DNA of 64,000 bases from Vandiemenella viatica (GCA_031002005.1 JARYHS010013630.1:31335504-31399503), one strand, 5' to 3'. Shown: positions 1-10,251, numbered from the stretch's first letter. A program made the numbers and translations. The notes: generated by a model not told the origin, from the sequence alone.

Positions 1-1555
1 GTCCTCTGCACTGTATTGTACTGGTCGAGTACCAGCGTGGCTTCGTCCCCGCGCAGCGCGTGAATAACAGGCCGAGCCTACTGTCAGGCTCGAGCTTACG
101 TCCAGGCTCGGTCCTCTGCACTGTATTGTACTGATCGAGTACCAGCGTGGCTTCGTCCCCACGCAGCACGTGAATAACAGGCCGAGCCTACTGTCAAGCT
201 CGAGCTTACGTCCAGGCTCGGTCCTCTGAGCTGTATTGTACTGATCGAGTACCAGCGTGGCTTCGTCCCCACGCAGCACGCGAATAACAGGCCGAGCCTA
301 CTGTCAGGCTCGAGCTTACGTCCAGGCTCGGTCCTCTGCACTGTATTGTACTGATCGAGTACCAGCGTGGCTTAGTCCCCACGCAGCACGTGAATAACAG
401 GCCGAGCCTACTGTCAGGCTCGAGCTTACGTCCAGGCTCGGTCCTGTGCGCTGTATTGTACTGATCGAGTACCAGCGTGGCTTAGTCCCCACGCAGCACG
501 TGAATAACAGGCCGAGCCTACTGTCAGGCTCGAGCTTACGTCCAGGCTCGGTCCTGTGCGCTGTATTGTACTGATCGAGTACCAGCGTGGCTTCGTCCCC
601 ACGCAGCACGTGAATAACAGGCCGAGCCTACTGTCAAGCTCGAGCTTACTTCCAGGCTCGGTCCTCTGAGCTGTATTGTACTGATCGAGTACCAGCGTGG
701 CTTAGTCCCCACGCAGCACGTGAATAACAGGCCGAGCCTACTGTCAAGCTCGAGCTTACTTCCAGGCTCGGTCCTCTGCACTGTATTGTACTGATCGAGT
801 ACCAGCGTGGCTTCGTCCCCACGCAGCACGTGAATAACAGGCCGAGCCTACTGTCAAGCTCGAGCTTACGTCCAGGCTCGGTCCTCTGAGCTGTATTGTA
901 CTGATCGAGTACCAGCGTGGCTTCGTCCCCACGCAGCACGCGAATAACAGGCCGAGCCTACTGTCAGGCTCGAGCTTACGTCCAGGCTCGGTCCTCTGCA
1001 CTGTATTGTACTGATCGAGTACCAGCGTGGCTTCGTCCCCACGCAGCACGTGAATAACAGGCCGAGCCTACTGTCAAGCTCGAGCTTACTTCCAGGCTCG
1101 GTCCTCTGAGCTGTATTGTACTGATCGAGTACCAGCGTGGCTTAGTCCCCACGCAGCACGTGAATAACAGGCCGAGCCTACTGTCAGGCTCGAGCTTACG
1201 TCCAGGCTCGGTCCTCTGCACTGTATTGTACTGATCGAGTACCAGCGTGGCTTCGTCCCCACGCAGCACGTGAATAACAGGCCGAGCCTACTGTCAGGCT
1301 CGAGCTTACGTCCAGGCTCGGTCCTCTGCACTGTATTGTACTGATCGAGTACCAGCGTGGCTTCGTCCCCACGCAGCACGTGAATAACAGGCCGAGCCTA
1401 CTGTCAAGCTCGAGCTTACTTCCAGGCTCGGTCCTCTGAGCTGTATTGTACTGATCGAGTACCAGCGTGGCTTAGTCCCCACGCAGCACGTGAATAACAG
1501 GCCGAGTCTACTGTCAGGCTCGAGCTTACGTCCAGGCTCGGTCCTCTGAGCTGTA
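1..1555. repeat. 110-bp tandem satellite, 14 full units plus a partial
   Basis: Units begin at 1, 111, 221 and so on to 1431, each exactly 110 bp; a fifteenth starts at 1541 and diverges after about 15 bp. The array runs off the left edge of the window. Units differ at a few fixed sites: unit positions 8-10 (ca/ag/cg), 44 (c/a), 61 (t/c), 87 (g/a) and 100 (g/t). Each unit holds inverted copies of CCGAGCCT/AGGCTCGG, and units with 'a' at position 87 hold the 12-bp palindrome AAGCTCGAGCTT. Reading frames on the minus strand stay open over several units, but 110 is not a multiple of 3, so they rotate through all frames and are not credible genes. Pericentromeric or dispersed satellite are both possible. 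Confidence 0.97.
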
Positions 1556-1768
1556 CTTCTGGTATTAGACCGGCAGAGGTCGCGCTGGCAGCCAGCCTAG
1601 ACAGCGTTTGCAAGACTAGCGTGGACGGTAGTTCTAATGACGACACGTTCTGATCACCAATTAATGCGTATGAATCGAAGAGAGTGTTACGAGATAGCTT
1701 ATACGAACAATATTGTTATCATCATCCAGCAAACATTAATATATAAGGATCAATTTACATAATAAAAA

Positions 1769-2083
1769 TTATAAAAACCTTCGAATATATATTTGTAATG
1801 AAAGTCCACAAAAATAATAAATAGGTATCAACCTTAATACAATCTTGGATTGACTACCGGTACAAAACAGCTGATACTGTGCTAGAATACTTAAAACATA
1901 TGCTTCACGGTTGTATAGAAATCTCCTGAAGCTAGGGATCTTAAAGTCTTGTGGGATCGCCTCACGCTTGGGTGTATCGTTCAATTTAATATGAGGTACA
2001 ACTAATGATAACCAATGTTCGAAGTCGATCCTTGACATTCTCGTAAAGTTTTGAAAAGGCTTATTATCGCCTTCAAAAGTCAA
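1769..2083 (-). pseudogene. PIF/Harbinger-type transposase (HARBI1-like) N-terminal fragment
   Basis: A 104-codon frame with the pattern R-M-S-x3-F-E-H-W-L-S-L-V-V-P-H-I followed by K-R-E-A-I, which resembles the region just before the first catalytic Asp in HARBI1-like PIF/Harbinger nucleases. After about residue 60 the similarity decays, and no downstream DDE segments are visible. No terminal repeats were found. The family identification is from recalled motif resemblance and has not been searched. It is a dead fragment next to the satellite edge. Confidence 0.5.
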
Positions 2084-2249
2084 TTCGCGAATTATATTAT
2101 TAATTAATTTCTTCGCTGGCGATAACTTTCTCTAACCCACGACGTGGGTACTTTTCTTCTTTAACATCGTATGAATAATTATAAAGGCCGCAGCTGCCAT
2201 ACGCACACGTGACGACATTCCAAAAGCCGAGGATTTACTTTTAAGTTAA

Positions 2250-2469
2250 AGTGCTGGCCTCGCATTCGGGAGGACGCGGGTTCGAATCCCCTTCCAGGCA
2301 TCCAGATTTGGGTTTTCCATGGTTTCCCCAAATCACTCCAGGCGAATGCCGGGATGCTTCCTTCAAAAAGGCCATGGCCAAATTCCTTCCCGTTCCTTGT
2401 CCCCAGTCCCATCCCGCCTCTAATGATCTTAGACCTCGACGAGGTGTAAAGCCATAAGTAAAAAAAAAA
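2250..2469 (+). mobile_element. tRNA-derived SINE, 5'-truncated copy
   Basis: The segment holds a B-box-like GGTTCGAATCC (about 2279-2289), then a conserved body beginning at 2300 (GATTTGGG ... CCCAAATC stem at 2305-2312 and 2327-2334), and ends in an A-run (to 2469). A fuller copy of the same family lies on the minus strand at 26662-26914, and a short one at 61040-61215. Compared with the fuller copy, the A-box half of the tRNA-like head is missing or replaced here. The element would be mobilised in trans by a LINE. No clear target duplication was found. Confidence 0.8.
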
Positions 2470-2470
2470 T

Positions 2471-3171
2471 ACTTCTAACAGGCTCGTTCGACCAAACTTT
2501 CCGTTTCCATTAGTTTGAGAGTACTCTCAAACTAATTAGTGACTCATTCGCTTGCCCAAATGGTACAAAGCCTAACAGTTATCAAGTTTTATGGGATCCT
2601 CAGATAATAAACAGCTAAAAAGCAATTTGCTTAAAAAAATAAATTAAAAAAAGCCTTCTAAAAATTGTTCTCTATTCAGTTTCTGATGTTGCCACGTTTC
2701 CATACAAAATATTCCGTTGGCAACAATTACTAATTACGAGATTAAGACTTCAGGTGTAACAGAGTTGAGCGAATCGTCTGTTAAATCCAGAGAATTATTA
2801 CATAAAGTTACTTCTAATCGTAAAATGAGAAAAACAATCATTTAACAGTCGCTGCTCTTGGTTTAATCAAATGGCATGTGATCGGGAAATTAATTTAAAA
2901 AAAAGTTTACAATGTAAGATATTAATTTTTTATTAACAAGCAATCATGGAACCAGAGTCCTCCATCCTGGCGGTAAAAACATAACGTTCCCACAACCTTC
3001 TGCAATTGACAGAATACAACTGAGATCACTAAATCTTCCAACAGATCCATCTCAGCTCCTGACACTAGTTCACAAGATTTTCGGGAGAAGAGGAGAAATA
3101 TTTGATCCTGAGGAAACATACAAGCAGTTTGTCATGACCCATGGTCGCATTCTGTTAGATAGAAGACTACC
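2471..3171. other. AT-rich stretch without recognisable gene
   Basis: No coding similarity is seen on either strand. It contains the 28-bp palindrome listed separately. The part after about 2925 might belong to the 5' region of the R1-like LINE that follows, but no ORF1 zinc-knuckle motifs could be read, so this is not asserted. Confidence 0.4.
2509..2536. repeat. 28-bp perfect palindrome
   Basis: Two 14-bp arms (ATTAGTTTGAGAGT and its reverse complement) meet at 2522/2523 without a spacer. The next pair outward (2508/2537) does not match. Its role is unknown. It could be a foldback relic or a chance structure. Confidence 0.9.
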
Positions 3172-3677
3172 TTGGCCCCAGTGCAATGTGCATACAAGAC
3201 ACCCGTAAATTATATGTTAAAAATTACTCAGTTGAATACTAAAGGAAACGCCATGGTTCTACATGAAATCAGAAGGATGGCTGAGGAATTGAGATCAGAT
3301 GTATTTGTCTACAAGAACCGTACTCCTGGCAAGACAAAATCCCGCACATGCCTGTAACATCACGAATAATCACAGAGGGCAATAACCCAATGGCAGCAAT
3401 AATCGTTTTAAATAGACAGACTAACGGTTACAAAAATTACGCAGTTATGTGATGAACACACGGTATGTGCTGAGATAAGGGCAGCATGGGGAAGCTTCAT
3501 AATGGTAAGCATGTATTTCCAGTACAGTGACGAGATCTACCCATACCTTTATAGAATACGGCAGATAGATGCAGCTCTGGGAAATTATCCACTAGTTATT
3601 GCAGCGGACGTCAATGCAAAGTCTGCTCTTTTGTACAGCAAAAAGACTGACAGGAGAGGGCAACTTCTAGAAGAGCT
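3172..3677 (+). pseudogene. R1-like LINE, endonuclease domain, 5' half
   Basis: Three overlapping frames together give the start of an APE-type endonuclease: I-T-Q-L-N-T with H-E-I-R-R-M-A-E-E near 3225-3300, then L-Q-E-P-Y near 3310, and the segment G-N-Y-P-L-V-I-A-A-D-V-N-A-K-S with R-R-G-Q-L-L-E-E-L up to 3677. This layout is that of R1-clade LINE ORF2. Frameshifts and stops separate the pieces, so it is inactive. The reading is cut at 3677 by the LTR element and resumes at 8572, where L-G-L-E-V-R-N follows in register. R1 itself targets 28S rDNA, but no rDNA is present here. Confidence 0.8.
3674..3677. repeat. Target-site duplication, left copy (AGCT)
   Basis: AGCT stands immediately before the left LTR and recurs at 8572-8575 immediately after the right LTR. 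Removing the element and one copy restores the R1-like endonuclease reading. A 4-bp duplication suits Ty3/gypsy-type integration. Confidence 0.85.
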
Positions 3678-4290
3678 TGTAAGACTATTGTCTTTCTTGG
3701 GGTTGACATGATACTTACTTATTGTAGACCGAACTTCGTGCTTGCTAAAGTTTTAATTACTAACATACAGCACTAGAAGCCGGATAGATGAGTTCGTAGT
3801 CGCCGTCGGTCGCCAGATAGGGTCCAAACCAGTCCGATAAAAATGTGAGGATAACTAATTAAGAGAAATCTTCAAGTATTAAGTAATGAAAATAGGTTAT
3901 CCACACATTTATTAGAATAAAGTACACATCGAACCAGTTGGCCACTATCAGGAATTAGATGATAAAGCTATCGAAACTTCGTAATCCGTCAATTGCCAGA
4001 TTCTTAGAAAAAAAAGGAAAGTTATTAATCCAAATCAGTCCACACTAAATTACTTTCGATGCCACACTTCACTGTTCTGGTATCTCAACACACTGTTCAA
4101 ATCAATTTAAAACATACGTCGCAATGGTTAAACTAGTTCATCCATTCTTCTTACTACACCAGCACAGTTCGTATAGCGTCTCACATTACGCGACGCGAGC
4201 CGTCCGCTACCATACCTCGATAACGACTGACTTTAAACAATGTAGTCATGCGCTCATTTCGGAGCGGCGGAATGCTACTGTTATGTTACA
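3678..4290 (-). repeat. LTR (3' LTR of the minus-strand element)
   Basis: 613 bp, TGTAAGACT at one end and TGTTACA at the other on the plus strand. It matches 7965-8571 along its length. By eye there are roughly 15 substitutions and a few short indels, including a 4-bp one near 3720. A purine-rich tract on the minus strand (AGTTGGGGAA, plus coordinates 4291-4300) abuts it, as expected for a polypurine tract next to the 3' LTR. Confidence 0.95.
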
Positions 4291-4770
4291 TTCCCCAACT
4301 ACCAATTTGTGATAATTGTTCAGGTTTTTTCCAAAAGAAACTGAAGAATTATCATTACAAAAAAAGAAAATAGAAAATTTACAAATACCAAGTTTCAAAC
4401 TCTCGAGTGTGGCCAAACTACTAACATAAGATACACAAAGCCATTTAACATATTTAAAAAAAAAAACAGGCACACAAACAACATCAAGAAAACATATAAA
4501 AAAAAATACACGAAGGAACCACATGAAATTGTTATAGTTTTCGTGGTCACAGTTCTCAAATAGACTGTCAGCTCTCAAGAAAATAAAACTGAAAAGAAAG
4601 AACATATATACACAACATGACAAAAAATAATATTTTCGCTTCTACCGTAGGCTCTATGGGTGGAGTCCTCGGTTGCGACACTGGTAGAGGTCATTAACCT
4701 CTATACGACTTTTGTCGAAGCACTTCACGCACTACACTGCACTACACGCTGCTGCTGCTTTGGCATTATT
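4291..4770. other. Internal 3' part of the LTR element, no clear gene
   Basis: AT-rich, low-complexity DNA between the last frame and the 3' LTR. A minus-strand frame at 4246-4623 is rich in Phe and runs into the LTR, which is typical of chance translation. Nothing is recognised. Confidence 0.5.
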
Positions 4771-5421
4771 TCAGGCAGGGTAGGGTAATTGGAAATGTAG
4801 ATTTATTTCGCTGGCTTTAGCCGGAAAAGTCAAGGATTTATTCGCCGAAGCGGTGAAATAATTGGCATACGCCATACAAGGAAAAATTAGGAAAAAGAAA
4901 GAATAAAGGGTGTCCCCTATTCGTGACCATTGCGGAGTGAGTAGACATCCTCGTCCAACATCCATAGATGAAGGGCTCATCTCCACCCCTGTCACGTTAG
5001 CTTTCCACTTCCATTTGATATATTTCCGGTCGATTCTCTTCTTTTCTTTACGTATCTGCGGTTGCTTTAATTTCCAGTCATCTTCTTCATATACTCCGCA
5101 GTCCATTGGTATTGACTTATTACCTCCATAATACTCTTCAGTCGATAAAAATGTTCCGCCGTCTTTGTTTACTGCGCCCGTGGCTGCCGCACACTTTAAC
5201 TTATTTTTGGCACAGGTTACTATAGTGCTTACGCATTGACTGTTGCGCGAGCGCTGGTTGCTGTCACGCGCGCGCATGCTTCTGTTATTTTTGACATATT
5301 GCTGGGGTGCCATTTCAATTACTTCCCGGCTCGCTTTACCGCTATTTGTTTCTTCTCCGGATACATCGATTTCTATCAACTTAATTTCAGTCTTCTGGTA
5401 CTCGTCATTCTCAATTTCCAT
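4771..5421 (-). CDS. Unknown 216-codon frame downstream of gag in the LTR element
   Basis: An uninterrupted frame that starts with M-E-I-E-N-D-E, is charged through its N-terminal two thirds (many Lys, Arg, Glu), and has one hydrophobic stretch (L-Y-S-F-F-F-L-I-F-P-C-M-A-Y-A) about 35 residues before the end. I recognise no protease, RT or integrase motif. It lies where pol would begin, one frame away from the preceding gag-side frame (5411-5671), with an 11-base overlap. It could be a pol remnant, an accessory protein, or fortuitous. No function is assigned. Confidence 0.4.
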   Translation of the reverse strand: MEIENDEYQKTEIKLIEIDVSGEETNSGKASREVIEMAPQQYVKNNRSMRARDSNQRSRNSQCVSTIVTCAKNKLKCAAATGAVNKDGGTFLSTEEYYGGNKSIPMDCGVYEEDDWKLKQPQIRKEKKRIDRKYIKWKWKANVTGVEMSPSSMDVGRGCLLTPQWSRIGDTLYSFFFLIFPCMAYANYFTASANKSLTFPAKASEINLHFQLPYPA

Positions 5422-6580
5422 TGCCTTCCTTAAAATCTTCTAGTTTATCCGCTCTCAATTCTCCACTTGTACTGGTTAATAAAATGTTCTCGTATCTTGT
5501 CAGTTCCTCTTCAGCCTCGTTATTAAATACTGTATCATACAGACATATTTCTGGTTGATTCTTCTTTTTGCTCCTCAAGCCTATTTTTTCTTCTTTTACT
5601 TGTAATATTTTCGCTGTATTCGGCCTCTTTTCTGCCTCCGCCGCTGGCGAAGCCTTCTCAGTGGCAGGCACTAGTTTAAATGTCTGGTATTGTCTTCTGA
5701 AACCACGGCTACCCTCTGTTCTTCATTTTGCGGTCGGTAGTTGTGATTCTGGAACCGCCTATGAGATTTTCCTTCCTCTATGTTTTCCTTTTCGAATTCC
5801 GTCTTGCCGGCATGAGTTTTCCGGTTCTTGCCGAAAATTTCTATTCCCTTCTCTTCGGTGGTTTTCCTGTCGGGATCCGTTATTTTGAAAATGATTAGTG
5901 TTATGTTGTCCCTGGTATCTTGTTCTGTACATTCTTTGCTCTTGTACATCTAATCTTCCCAGCATATCTACAGCATCCTTTATGGAGCGGATCTTGTGGC
6001 TAGTAAGTATTAGCTGTGTCTGTTCCGGTAACCTAGCCGCAATCATTCGTACATACTCTTCTTCACTATGAGGCTGGTCTAAGTATCGGCAAGATGCATA
6101 GCACCGCATGAAAAAATCGGTTTGCGATCCTCTTCTCGGATCATAACGGTCACCGCACATTAATTCTGATTTTACGGCGATCTGCCGTTCTGCCGACCAG
6201 TAAAGATTCAAAAATCTTCTTTGAACTGCTCAAAAGATGAAAATTCCTCCTCTAATTGCTCTGCCCACAGTCGGGTCCTGCTCTTAAATGTTTTATTACC
6301 ATATTAATTTTCTTCTCCTCACTAGCAGCCATAAAAGGTGGAAAATTTTCGAAATTTTTAATAAACTTTACAGGATGGATGCCATTTCGGTCAGAAAATT
6401 CTTCCCAATCAATCTTTTCGTCGTAGCATTGAACAGGAATTACTGTGCCCTTTCCGGTTTCTTTGTATTTACAGAACTCTTCTCTCTCACTACACCCGGT
6501 ACTTGTTTTAATACTTCTTTTTTATAATTAGCGGAGCCTGTACCTTCATTCTTCATCCACAAATACGGCAGTTGACACTT
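5411..6580 (-). pseudogene. gag capsid and basic tail of the LTR element, frameshifted
   Basis: The longest frame (5759-6211) carries R-Y-D-P-R-R-G-S-Q-T-D-F-F-M-R-C-Y and E-E-Y-V-R-M-I-A-A-R-L-P, followed by an Arg/Asn/Gln-rich basic stretch. This is the layout of the capsid C-terminal domain and nucleocapsid-like tail of gypsy-type gag. Upstream (about 6230-6420) a different frame reads a plausible capsid N-terminal part. Downstream frames at 5671-5949 and 5411-5671 continue the basic region. No CCHC zinc knuckle is visible. At least two frame changes are needed, so this copy is probably inactive. Confidence 0.7.
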
Positions 6581-6643
6581 TTAATTTCTCCAACTTCTCA
6601 TCCAGCTGTTCCACCTCCGCAGTTATCTCTTTCATCCCAAACT

Positions 6644-7300
6644 TCACTTCCGCATAGCCCTGTCGGGTACCTTCTTGCAATGTTTGGAACTGTCTATCGT
6701 CTTTATACGGTGGCAGTGACTATCGCTTTTTTCTTGTAACTGCGCATACTGTTCTTGCAAGGCGTCGGTTTCCTGGCGCAAACTATTAGTTTCACCCTTT
6801 AACTCTTGTTTTAAATCGGAAAACTGGGTTGCTAAGTCCTCTGCTCGCATATTACACAAAGCACGATACTCTTCCATATCCTTACGTAATTCTGCTATTT
6901 GGGATTTGTGTTCTTTCAGAGACTTAGAATGTAACATTTCCGCGTCAGACTTTAGCTCAGCTTTTAGATTATCGAGCTTGGAATCAAAGGTTTGAGTACT
7001 TAACTTAAGATCTGAATCTAACTTTTCAAATTTATCATGGAGGATTTCAGTGCTTGACTTAAGGTCTGAATTTAAATGTTCAAATTTATCATGGAGGATT
7101 TCAGTGCTTGATTTGAGGTCTGAATTTAAATGTTCAAATTTATCATGGAGGATTTCAGTACTGGATTTGAGATCCAAATTTAAATTTTCCAACTTGGAAT
7201 TTTGCCTCTCAGAGTTCGTGTTTAAATTTTTTACTGACTCACTTAACCCTCGTAACATCTCCATTATATCTGCATTGGCGCTTCCCTCGGTTTCCGGCAT
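6644..7300 (-). CDS. gag N-terminal coiled-coil region of the LTR element
   Basis: The frame is open from 7333, but the Met at 7298-7300 (M-P-E-T-E-G-S) is the likelier start because the upstream residues look like leader sequence. The protein is almost wholly helical and charged. A repeat of about 19 residues containing L-K-S-S-T-E-I-L-H-D-K-F-E occurs three times in succession (about 7020-7190), with a more degenerate fourth, followed by further heptad-like sequence. Such a coiled coil would support Gag multimerisation. The frame ends at 6644, before the capsid part, implying a frameshift. Its position directly after the 5' leader fits gag. Confidence 0.65.
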   Translation of the reverse strand: MPETEGSANADIMEMLRGLSESVKNLNTNSERQNSKLENLNLDLKSSTEILHDKFEHLNSDLKSSTEILHDKFEHLNSDLKSSTEILHDKFEKLDSDLKLSTQTFDSKLDNLKAELKSDAEMLHSKSLKEHKSQIAELRKDMEEYRALCNMRAEDLATQFSDLKQELKGETNSLRQETDALQEQYAQLQEKSDSHCHRIKTIDSSKHCKKVPDRAMRK

Positions 7301-7964
7301 GATTATAATTTTGCACAGAAAACAGGATCCCAAAATATGGCAAACTCATTCCCCGCGAATCAGACAACCAGACCACAACAACGCCGTTATACACGAAGCG
7401 CCAGCCGCTGCAAGCTATCTAGCTAAGCATGCCATTTAAAGAAAAAAAGGGAATAAAAGGTTGCACTACAGGCATAACTACAGGTGGAATTTAAATAACT
7501 GATGACAAAGGATAAGAAAATGTATTGTCGAGTTAGGAGAGAAAAATCTTGTCCGATTTTCTTCCTCGATATTTCACAGAAAAAAAAGGAAAATTGTCAG
7601 AAAAAATTAGGAAAAGGATTTAAGCCTTCAAAAATAGCCAAACAAGCAGCGCACAGCGCGTCCTTAGCTTTCGGAGACTCTGCACGACGATTCTTCTTTC
7701 TCCCGCCTTCGTCGTCTCGGCTGCCCAGCTCCGCGCCGAACAATGTAGAATATCTTCCCCGCTGCTCCTTGACCAGCCGCGCTGCCTTCGTCGAGTGGGA
7801 GTTCTTCCGCACCTTTGGGTATTGTCGACACCTGTTTCGATTGTCGTCGTCTTGATATCACTAGTTTTCCTTTTTTTTTCTTTGTGTGTTTTCCTAGGAT
7901 TTGAGAAAAATTGTCTCTCCTCCTAGTACTAATTTCTACCACACAGTCCTGTCACTCGTCGACA
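7301..7964 (-). other. 5' leader of the LTR element
   Basis: Sequence between the primer-site-like tract and the gag start. It contains no domain I recognise; small frames here on both strands are low-complexity. The length (about 660 bp) is within the range seen for LTR-element leaders. Confidence 0.5.
7947..7964 (-). other. Candidate primer-binding site
   Basis: Minus strand, directly abutting the 5' LTR: TGTCGACGAGTGACAGGA. The expected PBS position is met, and the GTGACAGGA core matches what I recall of arginine-tRNA primer sites, but it starts TGT instead of TGG. The assignment is tentative. Confidence 0.45.
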
Positions 7965-8571
7965 TGTAAGACTATTGCCTTTCTTGGGGTTGACATGATA
8001 CTTACTGTAGACCGAACTTCGTGCTTGCTAAAGTTTTAATTACTAACATACAGCACTAGAAGCCGGATAGATGAGTTCGTAGTCGCCGCCGGTCGCCAGA
8101 TAGGGTCCAAACCAGTCCGATAAAAGTGTGAGGATAACTAATTAAGAGAAATCTTCAAGTATTAAGTAATGAAAATAGGTTCTCCACACATTTATTAGAA
8201 TAAAGTACACATCGAACCAGTTGGCCACTATCAGAATTTAGATGATAAGGCTATTGAAACTTCGTAATCCGTCGATTGCAAGATTCTTAGAAAAAAGGAA
8301 AGTTATTAATCCAAATCAGTCCACACTAAATTACTTTCGATGCCACACTTCACTGTTCTGGTATCTCAACACACTGTTCAAATCAATTTAAAACATACGT
8401 CGCAATGGTTAAACTAGTTCATTCATTCTTCTTACTTCACCCGCACAGTTAGTATAGCGTCTCACATTACGCGACGCGAGCCGTCCGCTACCATACCTCG
8501 ATAACGACTGACTTTAAACAATGTAGTCATGCGCTCATTTCGGAGCGGCGGAATGCTACTGTTATGTTACA
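7965..8571 (-). repeat. LTR (5' LTR of the minus-strand element)
   Basis: 607 bp, the partner of 3678-4290. In element orientation it begins TGTAACATAA and ends GTCTTACA, so it has the TG...CA ends of LTRs. The segment CATTTATTAG near 8190 gives AATAAA on the minus strand, a possible polyadenylation signal also present in the other copy. Confidence 0.95.
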
Positions 8572-9571
8572 AGCTGTTAAGCGAATTGGGTCTAGAGGTT
8601 AGAAACCAAGCACATAATCCTCCTACTTTCTGCAAGAGTGTTGGCGCAAGAAACAAATATTGACTTAACAGTTACAAACATTCATGCGGGAAATCTGCTT
8701 TGGGGTTGGAGAGTACTTGACAACATAACAACAAGTGATCACAATTTGATTGTCTATGAATTGGGCAGAGCGCAGACAGAAGAAAGCAGTGGCAACGGAA
8801 ACATTAAAACAGCATATAACATCAAGAAAGCTGCATGGGAAAAAATTAAGGAATGTGTTCACCCCACCGGATTTGCCAGAAAACCACTTAGATGTAGACA
8901 AAGCCGCAAGAGAGCTGACAACTGCAATACAAAGTGCCATGAACCGGGCGATACCACTAAAAATGATGGTAGAACCCATTGACAAAATATGGACAGAAAA
9001 ACTTCAGACACTACGACTAAACATGAGAAGAGTGAGGAGAACGTATCAACGAAGCATGGTGGCAGCAGACAGAAGTTTCCTCCTCGAATGCTACGGGCAG
9101 AAGAGGCAGATTTTCAAAGATGCGATGAGAGACAAAACAAAAATGCTGGGAAGTCTTCACGAGGGAAAACCTCATGAACAATCCATGGGTATTCCTTACA
9201 AAATAGCTGCAGGTAAAATCAGGCCTCCCACACTACTATCCACAGTAAAAAGAACAGATGGACGATTAACCACGAATTGGAGAGACTCAGCGGAGGAGTT
9301 ATTAAAAGTTTTGCTTCCTGATGAAAACCCTGAAGAAGAAACAGTAGAACAAGCTACACTACGAAGGAACATGTGGCAGCCCTGCTGGAGTCAAGAGGAA
9401 GAAAATAATATTACACCCGAAGAAGTAATAACCGCGATAAACAAAATGAAAAAAGGAAAGGCTCCCGGTCCGGATGGAATTCCAGCCGAGGTCCTGCAGG
9501 AAGTAATCATAAAATTAACCCCCGTCCTATGCAGGCTCCTGAACGATCTTACCGGCCGATTTGTTTATTGA
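8572..9571 (+). pseudogene. R1-like LINE: end of endonuclease and start of reverse transcriptase
   Basis: After the AGCT duplication the R1 reading resumes: a P-P-T-F motif near 8620, then D-L-T-V-T-N-I-H-A-G and T-S-D-H-N-L-I-V, the catalytic SDH segment of APE endonucleases. A shift to the frame open at 8750-9571 leads into the RT. That frame has the linker helix region and M-K-K-G-K-A-P-G-P-D-G-I-P, the first conserved RT block. Two frame changes are visible. Together with 9590-11125 this forms the bulk of ORF2. Confidence 0.85.
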
Positions 9572-9589
9572 ATGTGCTTGGCAAAGTTC

Positions 9590-10251
9590 AAGAGAAGATT
9601 CTATGCAAAAAATTACAAAACCACCGGGAGGTTCTTGGAATGAATCCTAGTTAATATGGATTTAGAACCGGGAAGTCGACAGAGGATGCCATAAATCGGT
9701 CGATGGAAATAATTTGTAGCAGTACAAAAAACTACGTAGTGGGCATATTTATTGACATCTCGGGAGCTTTCGACAATTTATGGTGGCCCACCCTGTTTGA
9801 ACGTCTGAGGGAGATTGGTTGTCCAAGAAGATTATTCTACACCTTCAGCAACTATTGCAGATTTAGAACTGCTTCCTTAAGATGCCAGAATTCGTTTATC
9901 ACGAAGACCCTTACTAAAATATGCCCGCAAGGTTCAGTTTGCGGTCCCATATTCTGGGATATAAGGATGGAACCAGTGATTGAACTATTACAAAGATTAC
10001 CTGAACTTTTAGGTCTAATAGCTTTTGCTGATGACCTTTTACTACTCGTGGAAGGAGCAACAAGAGCAGAAATTGAGTACAATAGTAATCTAGTACTTAA
10101 CTGCCTCAGCCAATGGTGCAGTAAAGTCAAGCTGAGTTTAGCACCACATAAAACAACATTTACGTTGCTCAATGGCAAGCTGACTCGAAAACCTACTATA
10201 AGAAACGACGGTAAACCCAGTATGCAGGTACTTAGGCATTCAATTGGATGA
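9590..10251 (+). pseudogene. R1-like LINE: reverse transcriptase palm
   Basis: The frame open at 9703-10251 contains F-I-D-I-S-G-A-F-D-N-L-W-W (catalytic block A), I-C-P-Q-G-S-V-C-G-P (block B), and F-A-D-D (about 10027) as the YxDD box. An in-frame stop lies near 9655 and a frame change near 10240. Order and spacing are those of R1-clade RT. Confidence 0.85.

Larger units (their letters stand above)
3678..8571 (-). mobile_element. Gag-only LTR retrotransposon, probably Ty3/gypsy type
   Basis: 4894 bp, with two near-identical LTRs, AGCT duplication, a gag-like region on the minus strand and no recognisable reverse transcriptase, RNase H or integrase. Next to the 5' LTR the minus strand reads TGTCGACGAGTGACAGGA (7947-7964). 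From memory this resembles, with a few changes, the arginine-tRNA primer site of 412/mdg1-type elements. The internal region is only 3674 bp, too short for gag plus pol. It therefore looks like a non-autonomous derivative that would depend on another element's pol. It sits inside an older R1-like LINE. Confidence 0.85.

Noticed and set aside
1..1555. CRISPR-like array
   Set aside because: The repeats are contiguous without unique spacers and the context is eukaryotic.
96..1646. Series of minus-strand ~97-codon open frames over the left end
   Set aside because: They repeat every 110 bp and rotate frames because the satellite unit is not a multiple of three; a composition and repeat effect.
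2250..2300. Possible functional tRNA gene
   Set aside because: Only a B-box-like half is present and it continues into a SINE body also found at 26662-26914.
5568..5888. 106-codon plus-strand frame
   Set aside because: Antisense of the gag basic region on the minus strand.
7050..7439. 129-codon plus-strand frame with internal repeats
   Set aside because: Antisense of the gag coiled-coil repeats.
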